The position numbers and the translations under genes are program-made. This document shows positions 17,810 to 25,762 of a DNA stretch of 64,000 bases, in pieces (the stretch's first letter is position 1; every line of letters begins with the position of its first letter). Below the pieces are notes generated by a model. That model was not told where the DNA came from. It worked only from the letters and a program-made list of their open reading frames with translations, and ran no database searches. This DNA comes from Candidatus Avacidaminococcus intestinavium (lineage in GTDB: Bacteria; Bacillota; Negativicutes; Acidaminococcales; Acidaminococcaceae), in contig DVNI01000134.1 of assembly GCA_018714505.1 (NCBI GenBank), forward strand, positions 1 to 64,000, in the 5' to 3' direction.

Positions 17810-18177
17810 TGATACTCACCCTAATCAGTATCGGACTAATAACTGGCTTTATTAGCGGGCTTTTGGGGGTTGGTGGTGGCGTAATTTTGGTTCCTTTGCT
17901 TACCTTAGCGGCTGGTTTGGAACAACATTTAGCACAAGGCATCTCCATGCTGGTCATTATTCCCACTTCACTTGCCGGCCTCTGGCAACTGCATAAAAAA
18001 AAGTTAGTAGATTATCACTCCGCAATGTTTTTTGCGGGCGGCGCAATCATTGGTGCAATGATTAGTTCCGGTTTGGTTCAATATGTTGACGGCCAAGATT
18101 TAAAAAAAGTTTTTAGTATTTTTGTCATTTTTACTGGTTTAAAAATGATTATAGGTTATTTTAAAAATAAAAAATAA
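17809..18177 (+). CDS. TauE/SafE family half-transporter, second half
   Basis: A 122-aa membrane protein homologous to the preceding gene: GFISGLLGVGGGVILVPLL and QGISMLVIIPTSLAGLW align with the first-half motifs. Together they reconstruct the internal repeat of a TauE/SafE exporter. The TAATG overlap shows translational coupling. No frameshift explanation is needed, since each half has a start, a normal end and, in this one, a basic tail (YFKNKK). Followed by a terminator. Confidence 0.85.
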   Translation: MILTLISIGLITGFISGLLGVGGGVILVPLLTLAAGLEQHLAQGISMLVIIPTSLAGLWQLHKKKLVDYHSAMFFAGGAIIGAMISSGLVQYVDGQDLKKVFSIFVIFTGLKMIIGYFKNKK

Positions 18178-18181
18178 TAAA

Positions 18182-18214
18182 AAAACTATAGCTAAAAGAT
18201 AGCTATAGTTTTTT
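18182..18214. terminator. Bidirectional terminator
   Basis: AAAAACTATAGCTA and TAGCTATAGTTTTT form a perfect stem around AAAGA, with A runs on one side and T runs on the other. It lies between the convergent exporter and flavodoxin genes. Confidence 0.8.
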
Positions 18215-18257
18215 TATTATCTACATTCATTATTTTAACTTTAGTCTACAACCATTC

Positions 18258-18776
18258 TTAAGACTCACTAACCTCTATTAAAATCTTTTTTGCAAACTCC
18301 GCTGCTGCCGCAAAATCAGCTGCATCAGGATGCAAAGCAGCAATACGATGCCTTTCGATTCTTTCTGGTGTCATAGCATGAGGATGATCTTTCGGTAAAC
18401 TTTTAAACCTTTCTGCTATCTGAGGATTTACCTTACCTTGGCAATGATAAGTTCCCACTAGTTCATTACTAACTGGTAATAGTGCTGCCGCATTAGTTAA
18501 ACATTTTTCTGCATAAGGTGTATTGGGATAGGCTCCCAAGGTCGCAAATAAGGCAACTTTCTTGCCTTCAATCCTTTGTAACACGGCACCAGTAAGTTTA
18601 TCCGCAGTACTTTTATCAACCCAAAATCCTGCAAAAATTAAATCATAAGCTTCCACATCGATGGTCGGTGTAATCTGCATCACAGTTGTATCATTAGGTG
18701 GCAAGACTTGACTAATCGCTTCTGCTACCTTCTTGGTATTACCAGTTAATGACGAATACATAACTAAAATTTTCAT
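18258..18776 (-). CDS. Flavodoxin-like protein
   Basis: Small FMN-type electron carrier of 172 aa. The N-terminal phosphate-binding loop YSSLTGNTKKVAEAI and the later ATLGAYPNTPYAEKCL fit the flavodoxin fold. The C-terminal part (HPHAMTPERIERHRIAALHPD) is longer than in simple flavodoxins. The start is the ATG preceded by AGGAGGA; the ORF-track extension lies inside the ATPase gene. It is last in the iron-chelate transporter operon, so it may replace ferredoxin under iron limitation or help reduce imported ferric chelates; both are inferences. Flavodoxins of this type also occur beside haem or bilin reductases. Confidence 0.85.
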   Translation of the reverse strand: MKILVMYSSLTGNTKKVAEAISQVLPPNDTTVMQITPTIDVEAYDLIFAGFWVDKSTADKLTGAVLQRIEGKKVALFATLGAYPNTPYAEKCLTNAAALLPVSNELVGTYHCQGKVNPQIAERFKSLPKDHPHAMTPERIERHRIAALHPDAADFAAAAEFAKKILIEVSES

Positions 18777-18787
18777 AAAAACTCCTC

Positions 18788-19591
18788 CTAAAAATGTTCT
18801 GTTGTTGTATACGGAAAACATAGTGGATAGCTTTTTGCTCCCTGCTTCAATGTAGTAACTACAGCTTTTACATTATAAAGTCGTTCCAGCACCGTTTCTG
18901 TAAAAACAGTTTCTACTGTTCCGTCAGCAATAATTTTACCACCCTTCACCGCTACTAACCTTTGACTGTATCTAGCTGCATGATTAAGATCATGTAACAC
19001 CATAATAATAGTAAGTTGACGTTCACGATGAAGATGACCTATTAATTCCATCAATTCTAATTGATGATGAATATCTAGATATGTTGTTGGTTCATCTAAC
19101 AAGAGTACTCGTGGGTTTTGTGCTAAAGCCATCGCTAGCCAAGCCCGTTGTCTTTCTCCTCCTGATAACGTATCTAATCTACGAAACTGCATATGCGTTA
19201 ACTCTGTAAAAGCCAAAGCATCATCAACAGCCTTACCATCTTCACTACTTAACTCTGCTAAAAAACTTTGGTAAGGCATTCTACCAAAAGTAGCTAAATC
19301 CCTAATTGTCATATCACCAGGTGCTCTAGGTGATTGTGGCAAAACGGAAATAGTTTTTGCTAACGCTTTAGGCTGATAAGCCTGAATATCTTTGCCATTT
19401 AAATACACTGTTCCCTGCGTTGGAGTTAATAGCTTACACAAGGTTTTCAGTAAGGTTGATTTACCAGAACCATTCGGTCCAATAATTGAGACAATTTCCG
19501 GCTTAAGAAAATCCAAAGAAATATTTTCTAAAATAATCTTATCTTTATAGCCAAAGACTAGTCGCTCAGCTTGCAGTTTAACCTCCATCAA
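18788..19591 (-). CDS. Iron-chelate ABC transporter ATPase (FecE/FhuC type)
   Basis: ATP-binding subunit, 267 aa. It has Walker A (GPNGSGKST), the Q-loop region SVLPQSP, the signature LSGGERQRAWLAMALAQ, Walker B (VLLLDEPTTYLD) and the switch His (MVLHDLNHAARYS). The pattern is that of FecE/FepC/BtuD importers of siderophores, haem or cobalamin. It overlaps the permease start by 4 bases. The operator motif upstream of the operon points to an iron substrate rather than cobalamin, and no cobalamin riboswitch is seen. Confidence 0.94.
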   Translation of the reverse strand: MMEVKLQAERLVFGYKDKIILENISLDFLKPEIVSIIGPNGSGKSTLLKTLCKLLTPTQGTVYLNGKDIQAYQPKALAKTISVLPQSPRAPGDMTIRDLATFGRMPYQSFLAELSSEDGKAVDDALAFTELTHMQFRRLDTLSGGERQRAWLAMALAQNPRVLLLDEPTTYLDIHHQLELMELIGHLHRERQLTIIMVLHDLNHAARYSQRLVAVKGGKIIADGTVETVFTETVLERLYNVKAVVTTLKQGAKSYPLCFPYTTTEHF

Positions 19592-20598
19592 GTACGCATC
19601 CTCCTTTTCAAAAGATATAAGAAAAAGGGTGCTCCCAAAAAAGCCATAAAAATTCCAACTGGTACTTCTATAGGACTAAAAGCTGTACGAGCAACAGTAT
19701 CAGCAAACGTTACTAAAGCCGCACCAAAAATCGCTGCACAAGGCAACAAATATTCACAATCTGAGCCAACCACCAGTCTAGTAATATGTGGAACAATTAA
19801 ACCAACAAACCCAATCATCCCGGCTACACTAACTGCCGACGCCGCTAATAAAGCCGCTAAGATAATTAAAATAGTTCTAATTCGCTTAACATTAATACCA
19901 ATACTAGTCGCTACTTCTTCGCCTAATTGTAAGGCATTCAGTTCACGATAGCAAAAAAGTGTTCCCAAAATACCAATAATACTATAAGGCAAAATCATCT
20001 GCACGTGATTCCAGCTTCGACCTTGAAATCCTCCAGCCATCCAGGTAACAGTTCCTTGAATGCGATCAGCAAAAAAGACCATCAGCGCACTCATCCCGCC
20101 ACCAAAAAAAGCCGCAATTGCAACACCAGCTAAAATCATTTTCAAAGGATTGATACCACGTTCCCAAGCTAAAAAAAAGACCGCTGTAGTCGCTGCTAAA
20201 GCTCCTAGAAAAGCTGCAAAAGGCACCAAGGCCATTTTTTCCGGCACTAAAATCATCAAGAGCATTGCCATTAAACCCGCTCCTGCTGAAACACCAATAA
20301 TTCCTGGATCAGCTAGCGGATTACGCAATATACCTTGCAAAACGCACCCTGCTAAAGCAAGATTAGCACCAACCAAGGCAGCGACAATTGTTCTAGGCAA
20401 GCGCAATAAATGCACGATACGATATAACTCATCAGTAGAATTTGCTGGCATAATCACTCGCGCTATATTGTCCAAAGTCAAAGGAATAACACCGGCCACC
20501 ATACTAAAGATAATCGCTGCCAGCAAAAACACTAAGCCCAAGACCAGTGCTATTACACGTTGGCTCTTACGCTTATCGTTAACCGCGCTACTGAGCAT
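19588..20598 (-). CDS. FecCD-family iron-chelate permease
   Basis: Inner-membrane permease of 336 aa with about ten helices. FecCD-family segments are present: LRLPRTIVAALVGANLALAGCVLQGILRNPLADPGIIGVSAGAG near the N-terminus, and GMIGFVGLIVPHITRLVVGSDCEYLLP towards the C-terminus. A single permease gene implies a homodimer. It overlaps its neighbours by 1 and 4 bases, so the three transport genes are translationally coupled. Confidence 0.95.
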   Translation of the reverse strand: MLSSAVNDKRKSQRVIALVLGLVFLLAAIIFSMVAGVIPLTLDNIARVIMPANSTDELYRIVHLLRLPRTIVAALVGANLALAGCVLQGILRNPLADPGIIGVSAGAGLMAMLLMILVPEKMALVPFAAFLGALAATTAVFFLAWERGINPLKMILAGVAIAAFFGGGMSALMVFFADRIQGTVTWMAGGFQGRSWNHVQMILPYSIIGILGTLFCYRELNALQLGEEVATSIGINVKRIRTILIILAALLAASAVSVAGMIGFVGLIVPHITRLVVGSDCEYLLPCAAIFGAALVTFADTVARTAFSPIEVPVGIFMAFLGAPFFLYLLKRRMRT

Positions 20599-21554
20599 TA
20601 CTCGTCACCCCGATACATATAACTACTCAAAATAGTCATTGCTTCTGCCAGTTGTGTTCCAGGATTAACCGTAAACAAATTCGCTGGCAGTTGATAAATT
20701 CTATTGTTGCGAACAGCACTTATATCATGCCAAATCGGATTTTCTCGTAAATCCCTCCGCAAACTCTCAATAGCCTTATCCGCATCCCCCATCGTAATTA
20801 CAAAAATTACTTCTGGGTCTTTACGCGTAACATACTCCATACTTAACGAAACATAGGCATCGTAACTATCACTTACCTCATCGGCAATATTACCACCACC
20901 AAGGCTTTCTACTAAGTTACCACTAAAACTTTTTTTAGTTGCCATGCTAAAACTATTAGGTGCTCCAAAAATTATTAAGCTACGCGGCGGTTGCTTGTTT
21001 TGAGCAGCAGTTTGTACTTTCTTATATTCTGCCATCACCGCTTCTTTCTTTTGTTGTGCACTACTTTCTGTTCCCGCTAGTTGACCAAATAAATCCAGCG
21101 TTCGCAAAACGTCTTCATAAGAGTTAATGCTATTAATCAAGATAGGTATACCGGCCGCCTCTAACGGCGGGATAATAGCATGATGATACGGCACATCAGT
21201 GCCAATAATTAAATCTGGTTGTAGCGATAAAATTTTCTCCAAATTAGGACTATGAATAATACCCGTTTCTGGTAAAGACGCAAGTTTTTCTTTAAGCTCT
21301 GCATTATAAGAAGTACTTAAAGGTTTCGCAATAGTTGTACCACCAGCTGCATAATATATTTCAATATTAGAAGGGTTTAAAATAATAACTCTTTGTGGCT
21401 TTTCTGGAATAACCACCGAACGTCCAACACTATCAACTACAGTAATAGTTTGTGCAGCCCCACTATTCGTTGCCTTTTGTTTAAAAGTATAATAGCCACC
21501 TAAAATAGCCAGCAAAATAAAGAAAACTACAATAACTTTAAAAATTTTTCTCAT
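20598..21554 (-). CDS. Iron-chelate ABC transporter substrate-binding protein
   Basis: Substrate-binding protein of the FecB/BtuF (TroA-like helical-backbone) type, 318 aa: VVIPEKPQRVIILNPSNIEIYYAAGG, then LPETGIIHSPNLEKILSLQPDLIIG, SLGGGNIADEV and NRIYQLPANLF. The N-terminus is a single hydrophobic helix (VIVVFFILLAILGGYYTF) with no lipobox Cys and no obvious signal-peptidase I site. It is probably membrane-anchored rather than a lipoprotein. The start is the ATG preceded by GGGGTG, six codons inside the ORF-track start. First gene of the operon. Confidence 0.92.
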   Translation of the reverse strand: MRKIFKVIVVFFILLAILGGYYTFKQKATNSGAAQTITVVDSVGRSVVIPEKPQRVIILNPSNIEIYYAAGGTTIAKPLSTSYNAELKEKLASLPETGIIHSPNLEKILSLQPDLIIGTDVPYHHAIIPPLEAAGIPILINSINSYEDVLRTLDLFGQLAGTESSAQQKKEAVMAEYKKVQTAAQNKQPPRSLIIFGAPNSFSMATKKSFSGNLVESLGGGNIADEVSDSYDAYVSLSMEYVTRKDPEVIFVITMGDADKAIESLRRDLRENPIWHDISAVRNNRIYQLPANLFTVNPGTQLAEAMTILSSYMYRGDE

Positions 21555-21580
21555 TCTACACCCCGAACTCATTATATTTA

Positions 21581-21596
21581 TTTAGCTATCGCTAAC
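21581..21596. promoter_or_regulatory. Second DtxR-type repeat, adjacent to the binding-protein start
   Basis: TTTAGCTATCGCTAAC contains TTAGC-TATC-GCTAA. As at feoB, it sits between a terminator hairpin and the ribosome binding site. Confidence 0.65.
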
Positions 21597-21610
21597 TTAT
21601 TCAAAGAAAA

Positions 21611-21646
21611 AAAAACTGTGTATGGCGTCTAAAATACACAGTTTTT
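21611..21646 (-). terminator. Leader terminator of the iron-chelate operon
   Basis: AAAAACTGTGTAT and ATACACAGTTTTT form a perfect 13-bp stem. On the minus strand about ten T follow. It lies in the leader, downstream of the promoter at 21708-21736 and upstream of the first gene, so transcription must pass it. Confidence 0.75.
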
Positions 21647-21685
21647 AACAAAATACAGCTAGTTTAGAGGAGAGAAAACTAACCG

Positions 21686-21701
21686 GTTAGCTATTGCTAA
21701 C
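21686..21701. promoter_or_regulatory. DtxR-type operator of the iron-chelate operon
   Basis: GTTAGCTATTGCTAAC is a perfect 6-4-6 inverted repeat at the expected transcription start. It overlaps a second 12-bp palindrome, CTAACCGGTTAG (21679-21690). Its sequence and position match the feo operator. Confidence 0.8.
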
Positions 21702-21707
21702 ACACTT

Positions 21708-21736
21708 ATTGTACTTGCTCTATTCTTTCTTGTCAA
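21708..21736 (-). promoter_or_regulatory. Promoter of the iron-chelate operon
   Basis: On the minus strand TTGACA (21731-21736), a 17-base spacer and TACAAT (21708-21713) give a near-consensus promoter. The operator at 21686-21701 starts about 7 bases after the -10. Confidence 0.85.
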
Positions 21737-21770
21737 CCTCTTTTTTTAGTTAGTGAAATATTTTCTCAAT

Positions 21771-21817
21771 AGAATAAAGCACAGAAGTAATGACCAATTA
21801 CTTCTGTGCTTTATTCT
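21771..21817 (-). terminator. Terminator after the 330-aa orphan gene
   Basis: AGAATAAAGCACAGAAGTAAT and its exact complement form a 21-bp stem around a GACCA loop. It starts about 20 bases after the stop of the gene ending at 21838. Confidence 0.8.
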
Positions 21818-21837
21818 TATCTCTATCTTATTATTTA

Positions 21838-22830
21838 TTAAATTTCTTCATCTGGGAACAATTTCTTTGTTACTTCTGTACAATCTCTAATATCCAAAGT
21901 ATTCAAAACATAAAGATTACCACGTTTTAAGAGAATATCTATACGGGTAATTCCTTTGAGCACATTTACCAAAAAAGCGGTATAGACAAGCAAAGTTTTT
22001 TCTTCACTTGTATATTGTTCATAATCTTTTTTGGTTTTAACGAGTTCCTCTAATTTTGGTATTTCTTTTTTATATTCTTTAAATAATTTATTCATATAAC
22101 CAGTAATTCGTTCTAAAGTCAATTGCACACGTTGCATCTTGCCCACGACATCTGCTAATTCAATAGAATGTTGATCAATATTATCCTTTAGTGCAATAGC
22201 CGCTTTTTTGTCCTTTTTATCTAATGCCGCAACACCAAAATCTTGCACCACCGCTGGAATATCTAAAATTGCATTTAGAACTGCCGCTTCGGCCACATTT
22301 CCTGCTGGTGGAATATCTATTTTATGCGTCGAAAGCGCCTCTAGAATAGATGTCCCTTCCTCACACTCGGGAAAACCAGGAAATTTATTTATCTCACACT
22401 GTTCCATTTTTTGAGTTAAAGTGCCACCATACAAAGCTAATCCCGTTAAAATACCGGTTCCCATTTCAGCAATACCTCTTGCTAAAATATTCTCAACAAT
22501 TTTTGCATTTTCTTTCAAAGCATTTCTTTCTGGTTTACCAACACGAAAGGGTGTAAATGTCATATATTTAACTTGTCGTGGTAAGTTTTCTATTTGCTCT
22601 AAAACCATAACCAACCTTTTAAAACTTTCCCAAATCTCTAATTTTAATCTGCCATTAAACATTAATAACGGCATCAACGACTGCTGCACTTGATAATAAT
22701 TATACTTTTCCTCTTCATAACGGGCTTGTGAATTTTCTACAATTTGGCTAACATCGCGCCTATCCATATAAATTTTTATTCCTGCAGCACCAAGACCTGC
22801 AGCTATCCAAACAGCAATTGGAACGGCCAT
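21838..22830 (-). CDS. Unrecognised 330-aa membrane-anchored helical protein
   Basis: I do not recognise this family. The start is the ATG preceded by AGGAGGTGTTCGT. The N-terminus is a hydrophobic helix (AVPIAVWIAAGLGAAGIKIYM). A long charged helical region follows, then a second hydrophobic stretch around residues 120-135 (MGTGILTGLALYGG). A further weakly apolar segment contains Ala/Val-rich helices, and there is a Lys/Glu-rich coiled-coil-like region (KKEIPKLEELVKTKKDYEQYTSEEK). No catalytic motif is visible. It is monocistronic, bounded by its own terminator, and close to the iron operon without sharing its promoter. Confidence 0.85.
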   Translation of the reverse strand: MAVPIAVWIAAGLGAAGIKIYMDRRDVSQIVENSQARYEEEKYNYYQVQQSLMPLLMFNGRLKLEIWESFKRLVMVLEQIENLPRQVKYMTFTPFRVGKPERNALKENAKIVENILARGIAEMGTGILTGLALYGGTLTQKMEQCEINKFPGFPECEEGTSILEALSTHKIDIPPAGNVAEAAVLNAILDIPAVVQDFGVAALDKKDKKAAIALKDNIDQHSIELADVVGKMQRVQLTLERITGYMNKLFKEYKKEIPKLEELVKTKKDYEQYTSEEKTLLVYTAFLVNVLKGITRIDILLKRGNLYVLNTLDIRDCTEVTKKLFPDEEI

Positions 22831-22905
22831 ACGAACACCTCCTGCAAACAAGTTTACCTTGCTAATTTAATTCGCCACAAATAAAAAAAATCCTTTTTAA
22901 ACAAG

Positions 22906-22944
22906 AAACCGTACTAGTCTGATTGTAATCAACTAGTACGGTTT
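22906..22944 (-). terminator. Hairpin after the decarboxylase gene
   Basis: AAACCGTACTAGT and ACTAGTACGGTTT form a perfect 13-bp stem; the 13-base loop contains a further short TGATT/AATCA pairing. It begins 8 bases after the stop. Confidence 0.75.
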
Positions 22945-22952
22945 TAATGGTT

Positions 22953-24131
22953 TTAAACAGCTCTTGCTAAAACATCTTCCAGCGCTAAAAGTTTACACGC
23001 CTCTTCCCATACAATAATTTTAGTTTTACTAAAACCATTAAAAACGGTTGCTGATGCCGAACTATAGGCACCACAAGCTGGTACTAACAATAAATCATCA
23101 AGTGCCAGCGGCACAGTCAACTTGCCCCTAAACATTACATCTAAAGAATCGCAGCTTGGTCCTGCAAAGGTTGCCTCAATTTCCGTTTCCGTGCTCTCTT
23201 TAAAACTGAGTAATTTATAATCCCATTGATCAAATAAAACACCCGAAAAGGAACCATATAAACCATCATCTAAGAAATACCACACTTGTCCATTACGTTC
23301 ACTCACGCCAATTACCCTTGTAATTAGGTTAACTGCTGTACCACAAATAAAACGTCCTGGTTCTGCTAGAATTTCTACCCCAGCAAAATCTTCTTCTAAA
23401 CGTGCTCTTACCTGTCCTAAAATTTCTTTGAGATTAAATTTGACTTTAGGCTCTGGAATAGGAAAACCTCCGCCGATATCTAATATACTTAATTTAAGAC
23501 CTTGCATCTTGGCTTCCTCAAAGATTTCCCGTGCTAAGTCAAGTGCATTTAAGTAGGGCTCAGCATACATAACTTGACTACCAACGTGAAAACAGATGCC
23601 CGCAGCATCGAGTCCAGCTTGTTGTGCAGCTAATAATAATTCAATGGCTTCCGAACGTGCTGCGCCAAATTTCTTATTTAAGTCCACATGTGCTGATGAA
23701 TTATCGATGCGGAAACGCAAAAGCACTGTCGCTCCTGGGCACGCTTTCGCCATTTTTTCAATTTCACTTTTATTATCAAAAGTCATCCGTGCAACGCCCG
23801 CTCTATTACAAGCAGCAAGACCCGCCGCTGTTTTAATAGGATTAGCATAAATCATGCGCTCGCCTTCAACACCGAGCTCTGCTAATGTATTGATTTCACC
23901 ATCAGATGCTACATCAAAAGAAGCACCCAGTGTCGCCATCTTTTGCAATATATGTATATCCGGATTAGACTTCATTGCATAATAAAACTTTACACCCGGT
24001 AAGTTCTCAGTCAGAAAGCAATAATTTCTTTCTATCTGTTGCAGTGATAAAACTAAAAGTGGTGTATCATAATTTGCTGCTAATTTTTCAACTGCATTTT
24101 TATCTAATTGGAAAAACGGTTGATTTTTCAT
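22953..24131 (-). CDS. Lysine/ornithine decarboxylase (fold III, Selenomonas type)
   Basis: PLP-dependent decarboxylase of 392 aa with an N-terminal alanine-racemase-like barrel and a C-terminal beta domain. PLP Lys is at about 54 in YYAMKSNP. Other family motifs are CFHVGSQ, DIGGGFPIP, AEPGRF and the active-site Cys in GPSCDSLD. The overall sequence resembles the Selenomonas ruminantium lysine/ornithine decarboxylase. In that organism cadaverine or putrescine is attached to peptidoglycan and holds the outer membrane. Plain ornithine decarboxylase activity is the alternative. The start is the ATG after GAGGAGG, 11 codons inside the ORF-track start. Monocistronic. Confidence 0.9.
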   Translation of the reverse strand: MKNQPFFQLDKNAVEKLAANYDTPLLVLSLQQIERNYCFLTENLPGVKFYYAMKSNPDIHILQKMATLGASFDVASDGEINTLAELGVEGERMIYANPIKTAAGLAACNRAGVARMTFDNKSEIEKMAKACPGATVLLRFRIDNSSAHVDLNKKFGAARSEAIELLLAAQQAGLDAAGICFHVGSQVMYAEPYLNALDLAREIFEEAKMQGLKLSILDIGGGFPIPEPKVKFNLKEILGQVRARLEEDFAGVEILAEPGRFICGTAVNLITRVIGVSERNGQVWYFLDDGLYGSFSGVLFDQWDYKLLSFKESTETEIEATFAGPSCDSLDVMFRGKLTVPLALDDLLLVPACGAYSSASATVFNGFSKTKIIVWEEACKLLALEDVLARAV

Positions 24132-24354
24132 AACAACCTCCTCTAAAACATATTGTAAATTCACTTATATGATTTTACCACAAATTTTCAAAAGTACAAG
24201 AGGAAAAGCGAGGAAAACGGAATATTTTGACGAACTTTTAGGGAAAAGTTGAAAATTCTTCTCTTTATGGATAGTTAACAGCTAAAACCAGTGTTTTTGC
24301 CCTTTTCATACTCATAAATTCACTTTTTCTGTTCTTCATCTATTGCTTAATAAG

Positions 24355-24393
24355 AAAAACGCCTGTCGTAGAAAAAGTCTACATTACAGGCGC
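24355..24393 (-). terminator. Terminator after serS
   Basis: CGCCTGT...GTAGA and TCTAC...ACAGGCG pair around AAAAG with a small internal mismatch. On the minus strand it is followed by TTTTTC. Confidence 0.75.
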
Positions 24394-24413
24394 CTTACAA
24401 TTTGCTCTCTTCA

Positions 24414-25691
24414 TTATTTCATAGGTTTAAGTACATCGCATCCCATATAAGGCTGTAAAGCTTTAGGAACAATAACTGATCCATCGGCTTGCTGATAGTT
24501 TTCCAAGATAGCACAAACAGTGCGTCCTACTGCTAAACCCGAACCATTTAAAGTATGCACAAACTCCGGCTTACCTTTTGGTTCTCTTCTAAACTTAATA
24601 TCCGCTCTTCGTGCCTGAAAATCCAAGAAATTCGAACAAGAGGAAATCTCACGATAACAATTTGCTGCTGGAATCCACACTTCTAGATCATACGTAGTCG
24701 CAGAACTAAAGCCGATATCGCCAGTACACAAACGCACAACACGATAAGGAAGCTCCAAAAGTTTTAAAATTTCTTCTGCGTCATTAGTTAATTTATCAAG
24801 TTCCGTCCAAGAATCTTCTGGTTTAGTAAACTTGACTAGTTCCACTTTATTAAACTGATGTTGGCGAATTAGACCACGCGTATCTCGACCGGCGGAACCA
24901 GCCTCCGCACGAAAACAAGCGCTATACGCTGTATATTTTAGCGGTAAATCCTCACTATTTAAAATTTCACCACGATGATAATTGGTAACAGGTACGTCTG
25001 CTGTTGGGATTAAATAATAGTCCAGGCCCTCTAATTTAAACATATCTTCCGCAAATTTTGGTAGCTGTCCTGTACCTCTCATACTATCTTTATTCACAAT
25101 ATAAGGCGGAAAAATTTCCGTGTAACCATGCTTTGCAGTATGAATATCAAGCATAAAATTATAGACAGCACGCTCTAAACGTGCACCCATTCCTTTGTAA
25201 AAAACAAAACGTGCGCCCGTTACTTTTGCGGCACGTTCAAAATCCAAAATGCCTAAAGCTTCACCAATATCCCAGTGTGCCTGTGGCGCAAAGTTGAACT
25301 TAGTCGGCTCGCCCCAAGTTCTAACTACCGGATTATCACTATCATCTTTACCAATCGGCACATCAGCTGCTGGCATATTAGGAATAGTAAGTAAAATATC
25401 TTGCAAGCGTTGTTCAATGCTTTTTAGTTCTTTATCATCGATAGCAATTTTTTCTCCTAAAGCGCGCATTGCTAGAATTTTCTCTTCAGCGTTTTCACCA
25501 TTTTTCTTCAACTGACTAATTATTTGTGAAACACTATTACGCTCACTCTTTAAACTCTCAACTTGTTGCAATAATTCTCTGCGTTGTTTTTCTAGCAACA
25601 CAAATTCGTCGAGATTCATATCCATATTACGGTTTTTCATTGCTTGTTCAACCAAATGTGGATTTTCTCTCACAAATTTCATATCAAGCAT
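24414..25691 (-). CDS. serS: Seryl-tRNA synthetase
   Basis: Class II aminoacyl-tRNA synthetase, 425 aa. It has an N-terminal coiled-coil arm (residues about 30-100, rich in Lys/Glu/Gln) and a catalytic core with motif 2 ([22 protein letters not shown]) and motif 3 ([10 protein letters not shown]). The start is [10 protein letters not shown], with GGAGG seven bases upstream; the earlier ATG is too close to the site. It is last in the leftward gcv-lip cluster, 71 bases after the YgjP-like gene. No T-box leader fits in that gap. Confidence 0.97.
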   Translation of the reverse strand: MLDMKFVRENPHLVEQAMKNRNMDMNLDEFVLLEKQRRELLQQVESLKSERNSVSQIISQLKKNGENAEEKILAMRALGEKIAIDDKELKSIEQRLQDILLTIPNMPAADVPIGKDDSDNPVVRTWGEPTKFNFAPQAHWDIGEALGILDFERAAKVTGARFVFYKGMGARLERAVYNFMLDIHTAKHGYTEIFPPYIVNKDSMRGTGQLPKFAEDMFKLEGLDYYLIPTADVPVTNYHRGEILNSEDLPLKYTAYSACFRAEAGSAGRDTRGLIRQHQFNKVELVKFTKPEDSWTELDKLTNDAEEILKLLELPYRVVRLCTGDIGFSSATTYDLEVWIPAANCYREISSCSNFLDFQARRADIKFRREPKGKPEFVHTLNGSGLAVGRTVCAILENYQQADGSVIVPKALQPYMGCDVLKPMK

Positions 25692-25762
25692 GTTCATTCC
25701 TCCAGACCAATTTACACATTCATTCTATGTTATTGTATCACAAAACTGCTTGTTTGTATCAT

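Noticed and set aside
18258-18776. Flavodoxin as a BilS-type bilirubin reductase partner
   Set aside because: No BilR-like reductase is adjacent; the iron-transport context explains it better.
20060-20635. 191-aa plus-strand Lys/Ala-rich ORF
   Set aside because: Antisense shadow of the FecCD permease; composition is the complement of membrane-helix codons.
24132-24354. Possible lysine riboswitch upstream of the decarboxylase
   Set aside because: No lysine-riboswitch core could be read on the minus strand; the region is A/T-rich without a convincing aptamer.
25692-25762. Possible T-box leader before serS
   Set aside because: Only about 70 bases lie between the YgjP-like gene and serS, too short for a T-box, and no T-box core sequence is seen.
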